From NCBI GenBank assembly GCA_023634235.1, contig JAMKCF010000019.1, forward strand, positions 7,381,947 through 7,445,946: a stretch of DNA of 64,000 nucleotides, written 5' to 3'. Below the pieces are notes generated by a model that ran no database searches, had not been told where the DNA came from, and saw nothing but the letters and a program-made list of their open reading frames with translations. The stretch comes from Pisaster brevispinus. Its lineage: Eukaryota; Echinodermata; Asteroidea; Forcipulatida; Asteriidae. Shown one piece after another: positions 1-12,800 of the stretch. Both the position numbers and the translations under genes were made by a program. The first letter of the stretch is position 1; every line of letters starts with the position of its first letter.

Positions 1-3000
1 TTTTTTTTAGTATGGGTACATGTATGTCAACAAAGTGACAAATAAGTGCTGGTACAATTTAAGGCAGATGGCCAGCATTCAATAGATTAAAATTGGGTTC
101 TTCCAAAACAAGTGAGAGAAGTACACTGACAAATGACTGAGCACACTGCGGTGGCCTCATTTCAAAACTGACATTTTGTTTGTATCTGAGTAACACAATG
201 ATACACTGTGTTTCAGAAAATAAAACATGATTCTGACATGGTTTTAATAGAAGAGGTAATTTTAAAAAACGGACCAAACTGCTTACACTTCGGAGAGAAT
301 GTGGTAAGCAACAATACTAAGATGTGCTGTTTAAAAAAAGGGAGATATTTTCAGTAAACACTCAAGACGTACGGTGCCTGGGGTGGTACGCTGTTTTTGA
401 TCAGCTAAGTTTCTTGCGTATGTGCAATGTAAGTGTGCATTTGTAGGTATCGGAGCTGAGGTAACATGTATGCTATGTACTAGAAAAACCATACAAAGAG
501 TTTTTGTCCAGTTTGTTTTCTTGGGAATGTGCGCTATCATACATGACAGCTTTTACCCCAAAAATAAACTGTGTCAACCAAATAGTGTCTAGAATGGTAT
601 ATATTAGGTACAATGCTTCTTTGAAAGATATGAGTAACTCTAAAGGGCTGCCGACTCATACCATGAGAATTCTGCAACATCAATCAAATCCCAACAAGAA
701 GAACTATCAGATCATGGATTCATGCTGATAGGAATGCCACACAGCACAAGGCTGCTTCTCATTCGCACAGAAAACCCTGCAAATTTGCTGGTACCACAAA
801 AGAATCATCTCTGCCACATACAGACTTTAATTATGGCGCATGCATACAATGCACTCACAGGGTGACATATATTCATCTGCATTATGTACTTATCTGAACA
901 TAAGGTTGTACTGGTACTCTGTGTCATGGAAAAAACAATTAGAACTCATTTGCCTGCAAAAATACAATTCAGGTTTTGGAAGTTTTGGAAGAGGGCAATT
1001 AATTTGGAATTTTATGATACCTATGTGAACATTGGTATGGGGAACCTAGGCTATGATAAGGGGACATAGAGAGACAATGGACTCTGTAGTCAGTAATCTT
1101 CATGTGTGAGCAGCTTTCATCAATGTCAAACTTCATCTAAACCGATTTTGATAAATAGTTAAAACTGATCATCTTGCTCTGTGAAAGTATTAATGAAAAT
1201 GTCAAAGGCACTCAACATTTGGTATTCAATTCAAACATCAAAGAAGAAGAAGAAAACAATTTCCGATGAATAAAAGAACAGCTGAATAAAAAATGTCACA
1301 ACATAAATATAAAACCTTTTTTTTTCAGGAACTCTCTGCTCCACTAATGCTTTCTCTGACTACATCTCTTGGTTAAAATTTCAGAAGTTTTCTACATGAT
1401 GCAGAGAGGCAAGATGGAACATTTCAGGTATGTGTTTTTGACAAATCTTCTATAAGCAAAGAAAGTTAATCTCACATTTTAATTTTTTTTACCAGTAGGA
1501 CATATAAATTGAAAGTCTATGTGATGTTACATAGTACACCAGTTGACAAGAACCACAATAAAGGGTAAAGATTTCTACCGCCATTTTTCCACAGGTTAGA
1601 TTTTTTTTCGGTACCTGAAACCACCAAAACTTCAGGCTTACACTGAAAATATGAATCAATAAGAATTATTAATTGTTTAATTACTCTGAGATTTCAATCA
1701 AATGATGGACAGAAAAACTTTTCCTGTGAACCATATTTGATGGAAATTTGAGAGTGATTAAAAATAAAAGAATAACAACAAATATATCAACTAACACTAT
1801 TTTCAATACATTACAAGCCCGCATGTCCATTTATTTTACATGTTGAAACACTTTTTGAGTGGCTTCAGGTACTTAAAAAAAAATGCAACCATTGGACAAA
1901 CATGCAAAATGGTACCCTCAAGTTTTAACTGATAATTCTAGTTGATTCTAAGGACTTATCTAATAACAACGGAGCGATTCAGCCTGCATGTGTTGTTTGC
2001 CAAACACCCACAAGTTGACACAACCAATAGCCCCCTGTACAAGACAACTTGATCTAGCCTGAAGCTGTTGACAAACAAGCATTTATCCCATCCTTTTCAT
2101 CACTCAATTTCCCCTCCAGAAGCAATGCCAGAATGTATGTAATAATTATGTAATGCTACAATATCATTTGCAATTTACGGTGTGTGGTAACTTTCCCCTT
2201 TGTGCCCAGCTACAAACAGACGCAGACAGCACTGACTAAACAACAAATATTCAGTTCTTCATTATTCTAGGTGCCATTCAGAAAAATCAATATTTTTTGA
2301 ACCTTATTTTCGAAATTGTGGGTGGGTGTGTCAAAGAAAAATAACTAAAAGTCAAAGTTCAGTTTACAATTATAATGGAAAGAAGAAAATTTGAAAAGAT
2401 GGAAAATGCCTAGCAGCCCTGTCGACAGACGACATCCGTGCAAAATTTCTCTTCTGTTTCAAAAACAAAGTTGCATGCTAGAAGCCAGAAAAAGCCATTG
2501 AAAACTCCAGAGCTGGGAGAGCATTGATCTAAATATCTGCTTCATTTGAGGCATTACTTTGTTCTTCAGTGCATAGCGTATATTAAATAGTCTGTCAATA
2601 TTTTTTAATTTAACTTTGGGGTGAGTGGGTGTGTCAAACAAAATACATAAAATAAAAGTACAAAGCTCAAGATAAGATGTACCAGAACAATGATAAATAA
2701 ATGTTGGGCTGAGAAGGAAACATAACAAAAATCTGCACGAAAACATTTTTAAAATCCTCATGAAAATATTTCAAAAAAACTGATCTAGTGGTAACAAAGA
2801 AAAGGGGGATCCATGATGAACAGTGCAGAATTCTCCTTTGTCCAATCAATCCCCCCCCCAAAAAAAAACCAACTCAATGACTCAACAGCTTTTGCTTCTT
2901 TTAAAGCTCTGAAGTGATAGAAACAGCTTGGTGAAAGGGCGTTCTCTACAGATTACGCAAAGCCCAGAGCATTGAGAGAGGATAGATTGCAACGTTTGAG

Positions 3001-3688
3001 GGCTGCCAACACTACCATATTTTCTTGCATATTATAAGATGTGGCTCAAGTATGTAATAAGGTTAACATGTCAATGAAGAGTTCTCCCTTAACAGTGGTC
3101 CGCTAAACCAACTAAGGACCAGTCAAAATTTTCTCCTCGTGGTCCGTATGGTTAGTTCAGTGTTGAGAAGAATCCCTATTTATCATTTAATATGAAATAT
3201 GAACAGGTGAAAAATCTGATGGACTGGTTAAAGGCAAAGTACATGTATACCTTTGGTCTTTGGAACTGTTTGACTGTTATAATCCTATATAAATGTAGGC
3301 ATATACAATAAAACTAACCTGTGAAAATTTCACTTCAAAAGGTGGTCGTGTTTTTGAGATATCACCGAAAAACCAGAGCGAATTTTTCCACACAGAAAGA
3401 ATATTCCCAATAGGAATACACAATCTGAGAAGCGACCGTAACGCTTCTCAGATTCAAATTTTGGGGGATAAAAAGTGATATATTTTTCCATAACAACAGT
3501 ACTTCGAAGTGAAAAGTTTCTCAAAACGCATTATACTATCCAAAGCTGCTGTACTTCTTACCAAGTAGGTTTTTATTGCCATTAATTTTCAGAGTCATTA
3601 ACAAATATATACCTTCCCTTTAAATGACAAGCTAACTGGTTCTGCTGGCCAGTCACTAAAAAGTGAAGGGCAAAGTATATCATCTTAC
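1..3688 (-). other. NOVA intron 2 (partial)
   Basis: AT-rich non-coding sequence downstream of the KH1 exon donor. I searched for an exon continuing KH1 (TTERVCL-like) and saw none. It contains a C9A9 run (2851..2868), a dispersed-repeat copy at about 3108..3255 related to 13193..13365, and nothing else I can name. Confidence 0.6.
3108..3255 (+). repeat. Dispersed repeat, copy 1
   Basis: accagtcaaaattttctcct, gtggtccgtatggttag and ttcagtgttgagaag are shared in order with 13193..13365. Confidence 0.5.
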
Positions 3689-3835
3689 CTGGATAGAAAT
3701 CATTGTTTTTGGATAGTTTGATGACGGTTTTTGTGTCCTTCTGTAGCTGGGCAATGGTCTGTCCCCCTTTGCCTATAATAGAGCCTGCCACTGTGCTGGG
3801 GATCAACATTTTTAAAATGTATTTGGTGTCATCAC
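3689..3835 (-). CDS. NOVA1: NOVA coding exon 2 (first half of KH1)
   Basis: Acceptor TTTCAG|GTGATG and donor CCAG|GTAAGA on the minus strand bound a 147-nt exon in frame with exon 1. It holds the beta-alpha-alpha start of KH1 with the GKGG nucleic-acid-binding loop and ends at the conserved FYPG. Vertebrate NOVA also has FYPG just before TTERVCL. The exon end here falls inside the Gly codon. Confidence 0.94.
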
Positions 3836-6800
3836 CTGAAACAAAAGAGACAAAAATAGGACAGATAATTATCAATTTATCAAGCTAGTTTGGGATGTAA
3901 TTTCACGGTTTATATTCCTGTTTGTCAGTCAATCCTACAGCTCTGCATAAAAATCATACATGTTAACTCAAAAAGAAAACATTGACATAATGTCACGTTT
4001 AATTTCCTGTTATTCCGTTGAAAATGCCACAGTTAAACTTCTGCAAGTAAAAGGCACCAAATCCTCCCAGAATGAATGATTTTGAAAGCCTCTGTGCCAC
4101 ACATCCTGTTTCATCTTCGCCAATCTAAAGCATCTAATTTACTCTGTCTTATGCTCAAGCGCCTTTTGACAAGCAATATCTCAATACAAAAGCACCTCGT
4201 CTTGTCCCGGACCCACGGGTCTCCTGTTTCAAACACTAAGGCGGAAAGACAAGAAAGCTGCAAGGGGCCTGGCCTCATCAGGCACAGAAATCGACCAACG
4301 GCCAAACCCGGTGAAAATACATTAACTCTTGATTTCACAGTTGAATATTAGAAAAGCCGGGCTTGCAGCTGCCTCAGGAAGAAACCCAGTGATTAGCTGC
4401 TGTTTAGATTGCCGACTCGGGGAAAGTCTGACATTTTACAACAATTGGCTTAAGATTTGTTATTACTACCTCCAGAAATTGCATTATTTAAAAGCTCCAG
4501 GGAATTGTTGTTATCAACTGTTTGTGCAAAATACTAAATTCTGTTTACAGTTATACAGTCTAAAAGATACAAAACAAAAAATAAATGCCACATCAAAATA
4601 TACCAAAATACTCATAAAGTAATCTCACGCACACATACATCATAGTAAAAGATAAGTGATGTTCATCTTCTGTGATGTACTTCCTCTCACTCATTTTGAC
4701 TATTTCTTATAGTTACAATAGATGTATTGAGATTTTGAATAAGGCTCATTCATTATTGACTATGCATTTAAAGTGAAATTGCCTCATTAGAATTGCATGT
4801 ACTTGTTGAAACTGCATTTCAAATTAATTGCTTTCCAGGAACTGTATACACTCAATAAGCTCTCTCATTTGCTCCCTCTAGCCTCTACAATGAGAACTGA
4901 GGGTCAGACACTGCACAACTACAAATCAGTAACAAGTCATCACTTGGGAGAGTTTCTGCGCTGGCTGCATGGAGTAAGACATGATGACATAGAAAGCAGA
5001 TCATCCACAAACTCAACCCCCCCACCCCCAACCATGCAGCCATTGACGGACCGATTCACATCTAATAACATAACATGTCCGAGTGGCTTAGCACATCCAA
5101 GTTCAAGTTCTGGTGGTCAAGTCATTGGGGTGTGGGTTAGAGTCCCGGTCATGACATGAGTGTCCTTGAGCAAGATGCTTCACTATAATTGCTTCTCTTA
5201 TCTAAGGGGTATAAATTGATACCTGCCAGGGTAAAGGGTGATTTTGCATTTGAAAAAGCCTGGATTACAGGAATGTTATTGGCCCAAATGACCAGGGCTA
5301 TAATGTAAAACATACTGATACTTTATTGTAAAATGCGCTATATAAGAACTAGTCATTATTATCTATTCATAAATACCCCGGACAGTTTCGCTATTCCTAT
5401 TGGTAGAGAGCATGTCACGTGGGGGTGTTTAAACGGCTGATAAAGACATAGCTAGAGCTGTTTAAAACCGGCTGGCTTCGCATGTTGGGCGCGCAAGCTC
5501 ATGTACACCAATTTAATTACGCGGAACAGAACATAGCTATTAGTACCAGCGCGTAGTCTATTTTTACACGCGCGCACACACAACCCAACGTGCACCAAAC
5601 AGAATGTTTGAAACATTTTTTGAAAATGTACAAACTTCGAAAATTCGCTGCGAAGCAGATTGTCACAGATTGTCTATAACATTTTTTCGCTTTTTAACAA
5701 AAGGGCATTTGTCTTTGTCGCACGGCCACGACCCTGCCGGTTTTAAACGGCCGTTTAAGAACTCGTCGCCACTCTTTTATTCCCTTAATCAAACAGCAGA
5801 TTTGATCTACACATGAGGGGACCAGACCACATCAAGCCACTACACTACTAGAGTTACATGAATCTTTCTTGTATAACCTGTGAAACCCCACCCTCTTGCC
5901 ACACAGCCAGGGTCTGCTGTCTGTGAAACCAGTCTGGTTAACCGTCATTTATATGCAGAGCTGGCACCCCATGTTTGATAATGATGTTGGGAGCCAGATG
6001 AATAATTAATACTGACACAAGCTGGTGATAAACGGCCAACAATTAAGCCCGGCATTATCTGCGTCACTGCACTGATGTGCAACAGGGCACAGCATTTTGG
6101 ACAATGTCTGCCAGAGGCAAGGATCCAAGTTAAATTAATGGCACAACACACAAACATAATTTTTCATCACATTGAATGGATGTCACTTGGGGCGGTTCTT
6201 CTCATTCAGTTGACATTTATGTGTATTGGCTGTTTGTTTTGGTCTCTTTTTTCCCCTCAATTGCTTCATGGCTTTAAAACAAATGGATCTCATTCTGAGA
6301 GACTAGTGTTTTAAAACTGATCAAGATGTTTCCCTCGAATGCTGGGGTAAATGGATCCTGTCTTTATGATACAGTGTTTGAATGCTTTATCACCACACAT
6401 ACTATTGAATGAGAAACGACCAAAACAACATGTAATATCTTCAACTTTGACAATGATCTTGTAGTTCTAGTCTGAGGAGTACAAATGAGTGATGTCCAAA
6501 CCATCAAGATTTATCCCTTATATCTTGATACATGTCTCATCTCATTCACAGTACACATGACAGAGCTGCAAATATTTAAACCATTGCCAAGCATTGCGTG
6601 TATCCTTATACGCATTAAATTAGCCTGAATCAAACCTAGTGAATCATGCTGCAATGAAATGCTTCTCGACGCCGTTGCTCAAATAATCATACTTCCCTTT
6701 TATTATAATCTAAAGAAAACACGAGGGAAAAATGCCGAGCACATTTCCAAAACTGTGATCATCAGTGATCGTTAAATCTTTTAAGAGGTCTTTGAAATCC

Positions 6801-9800
6801 CTTCTCGCGCATGGCACAGATACGTTTAACAGGATTGCCTGTGCATTTACACAAAAACCAACACAGCCCACATATGCATGACACACTCCTGATCCTGATA
6901 TTAAGTGACACAGTACCACGGGGCTTTTTGGCCAGAGTAATATCGCTGAGAAGAAACAACTAACGCTGTTCCAAACCATCGCATGATTTCCTGGAGAAGA
7001 CGGAGTAATCATCCTCCCCTACACACAGGGAGAACTTGCATACTGGACAAGAATTACAAGCATCCGAGGAGATACTTCTTTACATGCCTTAGTGCTGACC
7101 CAAAACGCCCTGGGCTTTGTCGTCACCTCGCTACCTTATTTTAGACACGTACACGTCGTAACCGTGTTAGTTGCCCATTTTGCGATAATAAACTTGGAGC
7201 CGGTTAGCTAGCAGCTACACTTCTATTCAGAAGAGTACACCTCTATAATAAATTAAATGGAACAAACATTTTTGTTTTTCTTCTTTTTCACCCCACTAAA
7301 TTTTCCTTTGAAGCAGTGAAGATCCGGGCAACATTTTATCAAGGATAGAATTTCACATCAGCTTAATCACTTAATAATCATGACTTTCTTTTCTTAAAAT
7401 CAAAGCGCAAAATGTTGGGTGTCTGTTGCATAAATCAACACTTGTCACTCAGTCAAATCATGATTTTTAAACTTAAGATTGCTCTTCCTAAATAGACTGC
7501 TCCAAAGTGGCATGAATAAAGACCTTCTGAGGACAAGAGGATTTTTAGAATTTCCATAAACCCCTCCTTCAAAAATCAAAGACAAACATAAACTAAACTA
7601 GACATATTGCATTTGTGCACAAATGCCGGGCTGTTTCGCCATAACTTTTTCAAAAAATCATAAAAAATCATGTGATGACGTCATCATGACGTCATTTCAG
7701 AATTTACAAGAACTTGCCAATATCCAACAACCTACCAAGTTTCAACATGATCGCACTAACACTTAGGGAGATATATACAACATTAAAAAAGGCACCTTTA
7801 ATGCCGCGTCACGTGACCCCCGATGACGTCATCGATCTGAAATTTCACACATATGATGGCTGCCTGACGATCAACATGTGTGTAAATTTTGAAGTGATTA
7901 CACAAAACTTCACCACACACATCTTCAAAAAGTCCATTTTGATCAGTTTTCAACCTGCCGCTAGAGGGCGCTATTGTGTATTGTGACGTCATCGGTAATT
8001 TTTTTTAATTACCACCCTTGCCAGACAATAACATCGTTGAAAGCAACTTCATAACTATTTACACTTTTGAATAACGAGGCACTTCCTGTTTCGACCGGAA
8101 GTAGAGGTCATGTGAGGTCACGCACACTGAATAAAATGAAGACCTAATATATCCCTATACAATCCCGCAAACAGAAACCTACGGTCTCTTGTGGCTTATT
8201 TGTTACGGATTTTCAAATATTTAAAATAGAAACCTTTAAGATGACGTCACGTGACAGGTGATGATGTCATCATGACATCATTAGTTTTAAAATCATTATT
8301 GCACCAATGCCTTTCATCACTGAAAGTTTCATTGCAATTGCTCTTTAGGAACTATGCAAAAGGCCGCTTAGAACGAACGTGTGTTATCTCAATGGCTTTT
8401 TTTTACTGAAACAGACAAATAACTTTAACGAAAACAAGAGCTGTTTCGCTGCGCTATGCTGCGAAACAGCTAATAAAGATTTTTTTAAACTTGCTTCTTG
8501 TGAGTTTGTGTCTTGGATGTAAAAAATAAAGTGAGGAAAATCTCTGAGCTGTAACCTCTGTTTGTACATGTACATTCAGTTTGCAGTAACACAGTGTGTG
8601 TTAATCTACTTTGCTGCATGCAGATTTATTCTTGAGAACTTGTCTTGCTATTTGTCCTACTGTCGCAACTCGCGAAGTAGATTTCGGAATTCGGGAGACA
8701 ATTAATTCTGAAAAGAACTGTCCTACTTATTAACTGCTACCTAGGCAGGAAGCAGGAAATCAGCCAGGACTACTCCTTTTGCTTAGAGGATCGAGGAGAC
8801 TTTTCGTTATTAGCTTCACTGCCACGAGGAGTGAGATCTTAATTGGTCTCAATGTTTCGACTAGCCTGCTCTATAGTCATCATCAGGAGACAATATCTTT
8901 TCTTGAAATATTGAAAATACATTTGATCCTTATGTTGAAACTGTCACTCATAGTGTTTACTCGCATGGAAATACAGTGTATTTATATGTGACATCACATT
9001 GTCACTGTCTGCTGATTATTTGGTTTAATTTCACTTTCAGCATTGAAGTGGTATTTGCATTTACCTGGATTCATATGTACATGTACTTGTACATAAAATA
9101 CTTTATGTTAAACACGCCATTGTATGCAACTGTCAGGCCTGATGCTTCTTTCTTGTAAGAGCAATAGCATCAAGGCGTTTTCTCCTTTGTTAAAGGCACC
9201 TCTGTGAGGAAATTGTAAATTTCTATGTGAAAGTTTCAGGGGGCACCAAGGCAATGACCAGAGACATTGGGGCAATTGCCTCCATGATGTATCAGGTGTG
9301 CACATTCCCCCCTGCACTAAATCATTCCAGCAAAGTGAACTGAATCTTTATTTTCCTGCTGTTACTTCCACCAGATGCAGTTTGGTTTTACTGTATGACT
9401 TTGCATGTAGGCTAACGTACAGAAAATGCAAACAAACAAACCAAAAACACAGCTGCAGAATACATTCTAATGCATGCACTGTAACTGCACAGGATGTTTA
9501 CCTGTATTGGTTCTATAGATGAGATTCTATAGGACCATTTAATTTACATTTCATTGTATACAGTATGTAAGCTACATTGACTTCCTACTTGTGGAGCATT
9601 TGTCTGCATACATTGTAAGGATGTAAAGTGTGAAGGCTGATAATACTATACAGTTTACAGCAGAATGCATACCCAGGGGTAAACAGTTCTGCCCTTTGAT
9701 ACAGAACATGCAAAGAGAGTAAGTGTGCATAAACACGCCAACCAAATTAGTTTGTGCCTGTTCAACCCATGTAGTTTTTGGGGGGTAAATTTATGCTTGG

Positions 9801-12800
9801 ACTGTACCAAGATGTGAGCATGACAGGAGCATAGATCCTTCACAAAAATGGGGTCATGCTTGGCCCGTTATCAAACAACAACCGGGAACATTGTTAGTAC
9901 CGAACCATCCGTAAAAACATGCAGGATAAAATTTTAAGTTTACATCATTTGTATGCAAGATGGACAGAATTAAACACCAAAACCTCCTTACAAAAGCTGT
10001 AATTCTGAAATTGGAACTCCTTTATCCTTTTTTGTTTTCTATTCAAACCAAATTTGAGTGGGGCTCTCCATACCCACCGGACCACTGGCCAGAATTCAGT
10101 CATTTCAGCATTAGCAGGGATTTGATAGGCTGTTTGAAAAAAACAAAAAACACTCAAAAACCGAACTGTCAGCGCAAAGCGCGAAAGCTTGCGGGCACAA
10201 ACGCTAAGCCTACTTATAAATACATTTATATTTGGTTTTAAAAGCCCTACTCTGCAATCTCGGGCGTTCTATTTGGCTTATCTTCATGTTTTTATATATT
10301 TTATTTTAATTATACTAATATTATTTTGTTGGGAGGGATGTAAAAAAAACAACGGATTTTCAGAAAAAAACCTGAGAAATTACATCCCTGCATTTGGCCA
10401 GTAACCACACAACCACACAAGTCCTGCTGTGAAATGTTTTTCCAAACACATACTGTTGAAAATTCACTAATGGTTACATGTACTTCAGCTTTGCAATTCT
10501 AAACCTCCCATCAGCAAATAATAACATGTATAAAATATTATATATTTTTTTAAGCACACAAATAGTTTAGGTCTTGTAAAAAAAATCAATCTGGTTCAAT
10601 GAAATTACTTGTGGTCTAGTTGGGATTGTCGCTATTTGTTGTCTAGTTGGGATTGTCCCTATTTGAGCCACAAGGGCCGTTAACAAAATATCCTGACCTG
10701 TTTTGTTTAACAAGAATAGGTACTCATTAACCATTATTACTACTGCACACTTGGAGTACGACAATGGCGATGGCAGTAGATGACAATCAATAGCTGCCCT
10801 TAAATCAACATTGCTTTTTCTATCTGAAGTTATCCATTAACTTGTAGGCAAGAAATGAAACTTTGCACAGCATAATGTACAGCATGATCCAGTAGAATGT
10901 GTGCACCAGACAGCAAATTCACCTGAACAACGATGCCAAATTCAACGATAGCACTTTTTGAATAAAAGATTCAATTTTACAAGCGAAGTGCCAAACACAC
11001 TGAAATTACATCCAACCTAGTGGTTGAATGCACTATACAGTCAAACCTTTCTAGTGCATTTCACCTTCAGGTTTTTATTTTAATTGGACATTCTACGATA
11101 TGGTGGGGGGGGGGGGGAAGAACCCCAGAGCGGGTTTCCTTCTTCATGTTCCCTGCACTCTAAAATGTGCTAATAATTATTGCCATGTGTTATTGCATAC
11201 AGTGCATGTTGCACTAATGAGGTTGGTCAGCAATGTAGACACACTGCAGCAAACAGCAGTCACCGGATACAACCAAACGAGCCCTGCCTGTCAGGAATAT
11301 AAACTGTTGCCATTTCAAAATAATTTAAACGGATTGAGAAAAGCTTTCCTTGATTTTAATGAGTCCTAATGAGGAATATTTTCAACTACATAAACAGGTG
11401 CATATAATTAGTATTACTCCAATTGAGATTTTCAGTTTGATTTTCCACACGGCTTGAAATTTACACTATACCACAGACCCAAAGCCAGGGATTTTAGAAA
11501 AGGGCCAGTAAACTTAAGATTGGACAAATCCGGTGGTCTTTGGTATTTCAACTGAATAATACCGTAATTCCTCAAGTTGTTAAGAAATGTTCAAATGTTG
11601 ACTTTGAGTCCAATAACTATCTTCAAATTCTGCTGAGTATCAAAGTAGACTCACTCATCAAACTAAAGACAAATGATTTTTTTTTTTTACTCAACAGTTT
11701 TTTAAATTAAAAAGTTTAAACTACATAGATTATGTAGAAAGTTTTGTTCTCATTTTGATTCTTGTCTCATTAAATTATTTCTGGTCCAGAAAATGATTTG
11801 AGCAATAAGCCCTGCGATCTTGTGGATTCCAACCCTCCTCTCCCCAAATTAAAGCCCTGTTCAATATTTGTTGTTTACACTGAACACTTGAGTTTTTACT
11901 TGTGTACACATTAATTCCCTTTGCTAAAATTGAGTGGTTTCCGTACAGCAGCTTGTATTGTTATGGTTCTCACTCCCCCCCCCCCCAGTTTTCCTATGGA
12001 AACTATCTACCATCACAAAAATACCCACATTTATAAAGAATTGATTAGCATGACCTTGGATCTTTGATCCAGTTACACAGAGTTGTGCCCATGACTGCTC
12101 CACTGAAACAAACAACAAAACCATAACATTTCTTGCACTCAATATAGTCGTCAATCACCAAGAGAAAATGTGAAGGTGAATGGTTGACTATCTTGTTCAC
12201 CATTTTGTAAAACACAGATGGTGAGTGGTGCCTACTATTTTGAATACTCCACCATATTGTAAATGTCTGGTACAAATGTTGTGTAAATATAGAAGTGTTT
12301 CTAGCCCTCCCAGAGAAGCCCCTTTTCACCACGACCTTGTGACCTCAAAGCCACCAAAGAATGCCTTGCCAAGGATGCAAGCACAAAGGAGGTGGTACCA
12401 CCCCATTGAACGGGTGCACCAGTCTGGAATAGGCTTGACTTCAAAGCTGATAATCTCTTGTCAAGTAACACACACAATGATGCCAGCATTGTAAATCAGT
12501 TTACTGCACATTCCTTTCAGTTTGACAAGGGCATTATTGCCATTGAAGTTTTTTTTTATACAATACAGTCTAATGATCTTCACAACCTAAGTTTCTGTAT
12601 CTCAGCAAGAGGGGTATAGAGTGTGTAGAGAAATTGTTCAATAATTATATAACAAAACATGAAAACACTTTATGACCAAACACACACCTATTTGGAAGAA
12701 AAATGAAGGTCATCAAATCGCAAGTCAAACATAATAGACCAACGCTTAAATAACAGCACCCGAGTAGTCTGCCCTCATTAGCCAGATCCTATGCACATAT

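Noticed and set aside
4111..4351. Overlapping frames on both strands around 4100-4350
   Set aside because: Possible exon was considered because of the higher GC content, but no protein similarity or paired splice sites in a usable phase were seen.
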